From Limnephilus marmoratus (lineage: Eukaryota; Arthropoda; Insecta; Trichoptera; Limnephilidae), in contig OU862910.1 of the NCBI GenBank assembly GCA_917880885.1, positions 55,977,285-56,041,284 on the forward strand: a DNA stretch of 64,000 nt, read 5' to 3'. The notes beneath the pieces are model-generated. The model worked only from the letters and a program-made list of their open reading frames with translations. It had not been told where the DNA came from and did not search any database. A program made the translations under genes and the position numbers. Below are positions 58,361-64,000 of this stretch, one piece after another (position 1 is the stretch's first letter; the number at the start of each line of letters is the position of its first letter).

Positions 58361-59625
58361 ATGTAAAGTTATTGGCCTATTAATGAATGGAGTTGAGCTA
58401 ACGAAGCCCTTGGAATTGAAAGAAGTTGTTCTCGCAGTGAGTTGAATCAGTTCGTGCCAATGACGCTACATTGGTTCGGCTTGAAGAAACGAAAGTTGTT
58501 CATGTAACAAGTTTTGAATAAAGACCTCATTAACTAATTAACTCCCCTTAACATCAAAAAGATAATGTTGACGACTGACAATGCATATTGAGGTTAGTTT
58601 TTCAATTAACCATTGCCAATTTATTAATATTTTTTTACGTTTTGGCGTTTGACGTTTCGTAATTTCAATTCATAGAAAACACCTCCAGTGTTGTTACTGT
58701 ACTTCGATTTCTTATTTCTTATTAAATTAATTCACTTACGCATATCAATCTGAAATTGTAAAGTTATCGATTTCACTGAACCAGACCCCCCTGACCTCTG
58801 GCCCCCAAGGACATTCGATCGATAAGGATTAATAGGATAACTTTCGGTAACTTCTCATCATTCTCTAGCATGGTTGCAGATCGCCGACAAATAAATAACA
58901 GTTCACAATGACTAAGTGTTCTTAATACATTCGACATCAACCGACGTTTGTACGTTAGCGATCTTCAGTTGTCCTAGGAAGCGATTAGAAGTTACCAAAA
59001 GTTGTCGATACAATACGGACCTAAGGGTCCTGGGTGGCGGTTGCCTATTCCAAAGTTTTGTTGAAAGTATAGCCTGTAAGAATAGGTACCCAACAATCGT
59101 ATTTTTTTGTTGTTGTTGGAAATTTCTCACCTCATTAACGCGGCCTTTTCCGTTGCTTGCATTGCTTCTATAATTACAAACATAATTTATTACCGTATTT
59201 ATGAATTAAATAACAATTAACAAGTTACGAACAGGTACCATAATCAGATCGCGTATTCTTTTTTATGACAGCGGTGATACGCTGTCGTAGTTTTTCTGGG
59301 CAATGTTGATTCAAAGATATTGTTGTCTGATGGCCTTGAGGATCTGAAAGTATGCATTTCTCTTGCAATGTACGGCGTTGAGTTTTACAATTGAATGCTG
59401 ATTCCAAGGTCAAATTGCTTTGCAATCATAATTATAAAAAAGAAATCTGTGATTTTTCGTAAATGATGTGTATTTTAATTAGTATTATTGTGACACTCTA
59501 ATTAAAAAATGATAATAAACTTGAAGTAAAGGAGTGTTATATTGGCTATTATTTTTAAGTACCTACTTGTTGCAGTATCGGTACTTAAATTGAGTTATGA
59601 CGTTTTTATGTATTGAAATTAATGA

Positions 59626-60304
59626 ATGGAATACTTGGAGCAGGTGGATGAGTTTGTGTATCTGGGTAGTATGTTTACGAGAGATGGGAAGGCTGAAAGA
59701 GATATTGAAAGAAGGGTGAATGCCGGTAACTCCATTAATGGTGGACTGAATGCCGTTGGCGCTAATAAAAAACTGTCAAAAAAAGCGAAGCTAGCAGTCC
59801 ACAATGGAGTCCTGGTACCAACCCTGATGTATGGCAGTGAGGCATGGAACTGGCAGAGGAAGGATGAAAGTAAACTGAATGCTGTTGAAATGAGATCCCT
59901 GAGACGTATGTGTGGTAAAACAATGTATGATCGTGTGAGAAATGTGGATATCCGCAAAGAATGTAAGGCTGATGTAAGCATAATGAGTAAGATTAAGAAA
60001 GGGACCCTCAGATGGTTTGGGCATGTAGAGCGAATGAACGAAGGAAGTAGTGTAAGAAGAATATACGACGCGAATGTGAATGGTAGAAGAAGTCGGGGAC
60101 GCCCGAGGAAGACATGGCACGATCAAGTGAATCAGATACTTGAGTCGGGTCATGTCAAAAGTCAGAATAATAGAAGAGAATGTATGAGACGATGTATGAA
60201 TGTGAGTGAGGCAAAGAGTGTGTGCCAAGACCGAGTTGTTTGGCGGTCCGTCCTCTCTGCCTACCCCTGCGGGGAAACGGCGTGATGGTTAGTTAGTTAG
60301 TTAG
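59626..60304 (+). pseudogene. LINE ORF2 C-terminus, open 219 codons, RTE-like
   Basis: Uninterrupted frame: EFVYLGSMFTRDGKAERDIE, LMYGSEAWNWQRKDESKLNA, TLRWFGHVERMNEGSSVRRI and RGRPRKTWHDQVNQ. This is the region after RT in arthropod LINEs. It is 5'-truncated (no RT or endonuclease) and ends in a (GTTA)n tail at 60286-60304. The open frame suggests a fairly recent insertion. Confidence 0.85.
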
Positions 60305-61057
60305 TAAATTAATTAATGTAATCACTAGAAGAATTTAGAATTTTCCTAAGGCGAACATAAAACGTTCAATATTTATTGTTATCCATCAATATTTATCAAA
60401 TACCGTGATATTTATTGAACATTTGGCTAGAGTATTGATGGATCACAATACGGGTCACAGATGTCTATTACATAAAATGATTATATAGATTAGATTCATG
60501 AATTCCGTATCGTCTCCCGCGGATCGGGATAAATATTGAGGCGTCGGCTACATGTTCAATATTTATCACGATTCAGAATTCAAATCAATCGATATTTGAA
60601 TCTAGAAATATTGTGATCCATATTGTGATTCTTCAATGTGCTGGCTACACGATCAGTATATCTATATACGTGTGTATAAATGAATCCATGTTTCCCTTGG
60701 TCACACCATAAATTCAGAACGACTTAACCTATTTCATTAATCTTTTTTTTAAATTTTCAAATACTTTGTTGAAGGTTCTTATGGAAAGAAAAATTAATAA
60801 AATTGCGTAGAAAATTGGATAATTTCAGAAAATTTAACGACTATTTTAACTTCGCACGCGTAACAGTTCGCGCGTTTGATAAATGTTAATTTAGCAAGCA
60901 GTTTTTTTTTCGTAACAAAAGAATTGTCTATGAATTTTTTAAATTATAGATATTTTAAATAGGTAGATACCTATGTTAGGTACCAAATTAGATTGATTGT
61001 TCTTATAATATACGAAAATAAATATTAGTGATAAATGAAAATTTGAATAAAAAAATT

Positions 61058-61298
61058 GTAATAGGTGCACGCGAGCTGTTTGAAAACTGAATGTACTGGG
61101 ACTGAATATATGCTGAGGGTTGGCGGGACGGTGCGCGGTGGAGCGGGAGAAGGGAGAGTGTAGGCGGGTAAGGTGGAAGGGGAACGCGGGAGGGGAGGGG
61201 GATGCGGGAGGGGAATGGGGACGACGTGAAAGGACATGCAGGGAGAAACAATTTATTTCTTTGAATATGGATTGCAACGCATGCCGGGAACCAGCTAG
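61058..61298 (+). mobile_element. Helitron-like 3' fragment
   Basis: gcacgcgagctgtttgaaa, a G/A-rich run, then GCAACGCATGCCGGGAACC and CTAG (61295-61298). It is the same 3' end as 54981 and 44009. Confidence 0.6.
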
Positions 61299-61299
61299 T

Positions 61300-63400
61300 A
61301 TTTTATAAATATTGACGAATCACTATATATATTAAACGTGTAGGGCAGCACTACGATCCATAATATGGATCGTGATATGAGTCGTGATGATCGTGTAGCC
61401 TACGCCTATTATTGTTTGATTATTCGAAGATTTCAAATTAAACTGTTCATTGGTAAGGTATTAAATATTTTCCGACTTAAGTATTTATCTATTGCATTTG
61501 TTTTCATGACTTATTTGTCTGATCTTGACCCGATGTTACGATTAATAAATGCATGGGTTTTTACACCGTAGTACATAAAAGTAGGTACTAAACCCAGGAT
61601 CATTATTTATAATTTATATTTATTAATAAGAATTATTTATAATTTGTAATACACAATATTATTGAAAAAGTGTATGTGTACACAAAGAACATAAAAATGT
61701 ATTTAATTGTATTGAGAAATAAATAAAAGGTCTAACGTAAAAGCAACACTTTGGTACGTTTTTCATACTTTAACTCAGCTTTTCTGAAAAAGTGGTGCGA
61801 TCAAATTGAATTTATAATTTCTGAATCATTACAAAATTTTTATAATAATTGGATATTTGTATTGCGCCGTCTTTGTAAAAAAAAAACACCGAAAGTTTCT
61901 TTGCGATAATGCTTGCACCTAGGCTTTGCATTAGTTTGCACTCTTTGCTTAAAACTTTATCGAATTACATTATAATATTTTCAGGTATTTTAAGTAGATC
62001 AAAGCGCACACAAAAAAGGGCATGCATCACCAAGTTACTGGTTATCTTTTCTTAATCCTGCTACATTTACATAATATATGTTTTATCTACATTTATAGAG
62101 ATATATTCTTTCTTTTTAATACTGCTTAATGTTTTACATATGTTTACTTTATTATTTCAAATGTTTAGAATATATTTTGACAGTTTAAAAGTTTTAGATT
62201 TAGATGCCAGCATTACTATGTGCTTCTGATGTAGTTTTAAAGTTCTTGACAAAAAATGGTTTTATGAAAATTATGTATGTACCATGGTTTTTTATACTTT
62301 TTTAAATCTTTTATTATAAAAAGCATCTTATAAGGAGATCTCTTTGTGCTCCTGATTTACACAATTTGTAGTTTTATATCCATTTTATCTTATTTAAGTA
62401 CTTCTTTTCGACTTTTCATAATATTTTAATTCTTTGTATTATTGTCTCAGAACAGACATCGTCTAGTGTCTAACTTACTTGTCTTTTTATGCAATTAAAA
62501 AAAGGTATTATTAGTAAGGACCTAAAGCCTGGAATGTACTGCCACGTGTTTTAAGAATGCCTCACGGACTCAGCATAAAATCCAAAACCTTTCACCTTCA
62601 TCTTTACAGCTCGCGACATTGCAAATAACTAATTGCGTAAAAATGTAAGCAAATAAGAACTTGTTTCCAGTGCTTCAAAATAAACAGCAACTTCACTTTT
62701 CACTTCAATAATCTTCTCATAAATGTAAATGTTTTATGTATTGAAATTTTAAAAATAATGTATATATGTGTATGTATATTGTTTTTCCACTTGACGCTTT
62801 TAAACACGTGTGGTGTTTTTCAGTTTTTTATTTTTATTTTGTTATTATCTTATTTAAAAATACTTATTTAAACTAACATAAAACTGGCACACTTTATTTT
62901 ACTATTTTACTTTAAATTTACTTTCATTTCACTTTTATTTTGCTTTTCCTTGTTTTTTTTTATATATGTTTACATATAACGTTTTCGACATCACATCTGG
63001 TGTTTTTCAATTTTCATTATTATTATAATATCTATATATATATTAAGGTGGTCCAAATTTTTTTTTTATTATTCTTCATTTGGCCACCCTGCGAATTTGT
63101 TACACGTATTCATAGAAATAACATAGTAAAATTTCAGCGAGATAGCTCAAGTAGAAAGGGGTGCTCAATCGAGTGTTGTTTTTGAATTTTTTGTTTATAA
63201 TGCTTAATTTTTACTTTTTGCTACAGGCCAGTTTCGTGTGCTAAACTATTAAATAAATATTAAAATAAACTACTGAAGAGTTTTATAGACAAATTTGAAC
63301 AGTATTTGATACTTATTTAGTAGACTGTGAAGTGAATCAGTGTAATAAAATGTGTTCATCTACTCGAAAAAAATACGAAATTTTTCTAATTGGGATTCGA
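61300..63400. other. Intergenic, AT-rich
   Basis: Mostly simple AT-rich DNA. At 62520-62640 a + frame reads KAWNVLPRVLRMPHGLSIKS, possibly a LINE C-terminal scrap. Nothing else is recognised. Confidence 0.35.
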
Positions 63401-63469
63401 GATATTGAGCCATTGATGAGGCTTAACCAACATCCTTTTCTTCGGCAAGTTATACTCAGTTATCACTAG

Positions 63470-64000
63470 ATACATATTAAATGATTCCAAAAATGTGAAA
63501 GATTCCGTGCATGTACTTATTCAAGAACTTATAAAAGTGTGGAGTAAATCTAGTATTCCGACCAGACAACGAAATCACTGCATTGAAAAACTGATTAAGT
63601 TTCTTAAGAACTGGCTGCTATTGAATAAAAATAGAGGAAGAAATTCTGAAGCACAAAAAAGGAGAGTATTTGTTTAAAAAAGAACTATACAAACTTTTTG
63701 ACATTGCCCATGCAAGTGCTTTGAATTTGATAAAAATTGCCGAAGACAGAGCGTTTCTCATCGATCATAGATGAGAACGTAAGATGATTATGACCTCAAT
63801 CGACAAGAAACTAGAAAAGGTCAAAGAAAGTTCTCTAAATCGGAAACCAAAATCTGAAGAATTGAAAGAAATGGCTGCTGAAAGTAATGCTTCATCTTCG
63901 GTGGTGTCGAGACAAGAGTTAGAACTTGAGTGCAGCTTCAGTAGCACTTCTAGTAATGCTAGCATGTTAGAGGATAAGTCCAAAGATGAGTTTGTAGTGC
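63470..64000 (+). pseudogene. Transposon-associated protein remnant, runs off the window
   Basis: The frame reads DSVHVLIQELIKVWSKSSIP, TRQRNHCIEKLIKFLKNW, then after a shift near 63665 KKELYKLFDIAHASALNLI and AEDRAFLIDH. After a stop (about 63774) it reads EELKEMAAESNASSSVV. I recall similar helical proteins (W----IPTR-----I-KL, FDIAHA-AL-LI) recurring in multiple copies in insect genomes as parts of mobile elements, but I cannot name the class. The 3' end lies outside. Confidence 0.45.

Overview
This window is eukaryotic and almost certainly insect, most likely lepidopteran. It is AT-rich and intron-rich, with GT-AG splice sites, GC-rich exons in an AT-rich background, and a very heavy transposon load. 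The lepidopteran call rests on Helitrons that start TCCTACTAATATTATAAA and end CTAG, on tRNA-like SINEs, on LINE fragments of kinds common in moths and butterflies, and on a myrosinase-1-like GH1 gene. The exact species cannot be read from the sequence.

Two protein-coding genes are supported, both on the + strand. From 528 to 11271 lie the last six coding exons of an SLC30A (ZnT2/3/8-type) zinc transporter; its 5' exons lie upstream of the window. From about 36380 to 57717 lie all seven exons of a glycoside hydrolase family 1 protein. The GH1 reading frame is full length (493 codons from an internal Met) and splices cleanly. However, the acid/base Glu is Gln, the nucleophile Glu is Gly, and a glycon-binding Glu is Asn, so it should be a pseudoenzyme. 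Its predicted signal peptide sits one frame away from the mature protein.

The rest is intron and intergenic DNA made largely of mobile elements. About 11.3-36.3 kb between the genes holds LINE fragments, TIR elements, MITEs, a 1.65 kb Helitron and tandem arrays. GH1 intron 1 (36.5-48.0 kb) holds a 1 kb foldback element, a tRNA-like tandem array, and two different hAT elements lying end to end that share three copies of one 8-bp target. The zinc transporter's last intron carries a solo LTR ending 53 bp before the terminal exon. The right flank (57.7-64 kb) holds a truncated LINE with an open 219-codon 3' end, and an unclassified transposon-type protein remnant at the edge.

I found no new multi-gene system. 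The observations most worth following are the catalytically dead but open GH1 frame and a recurring hairpin capped by a hammerhead-ribozyme-like core (best at 32822-32949 and 52781-52990). The twice-hit hAT target and the multimerised tRNA-like array come next. All function calls are from reading the sequence only.
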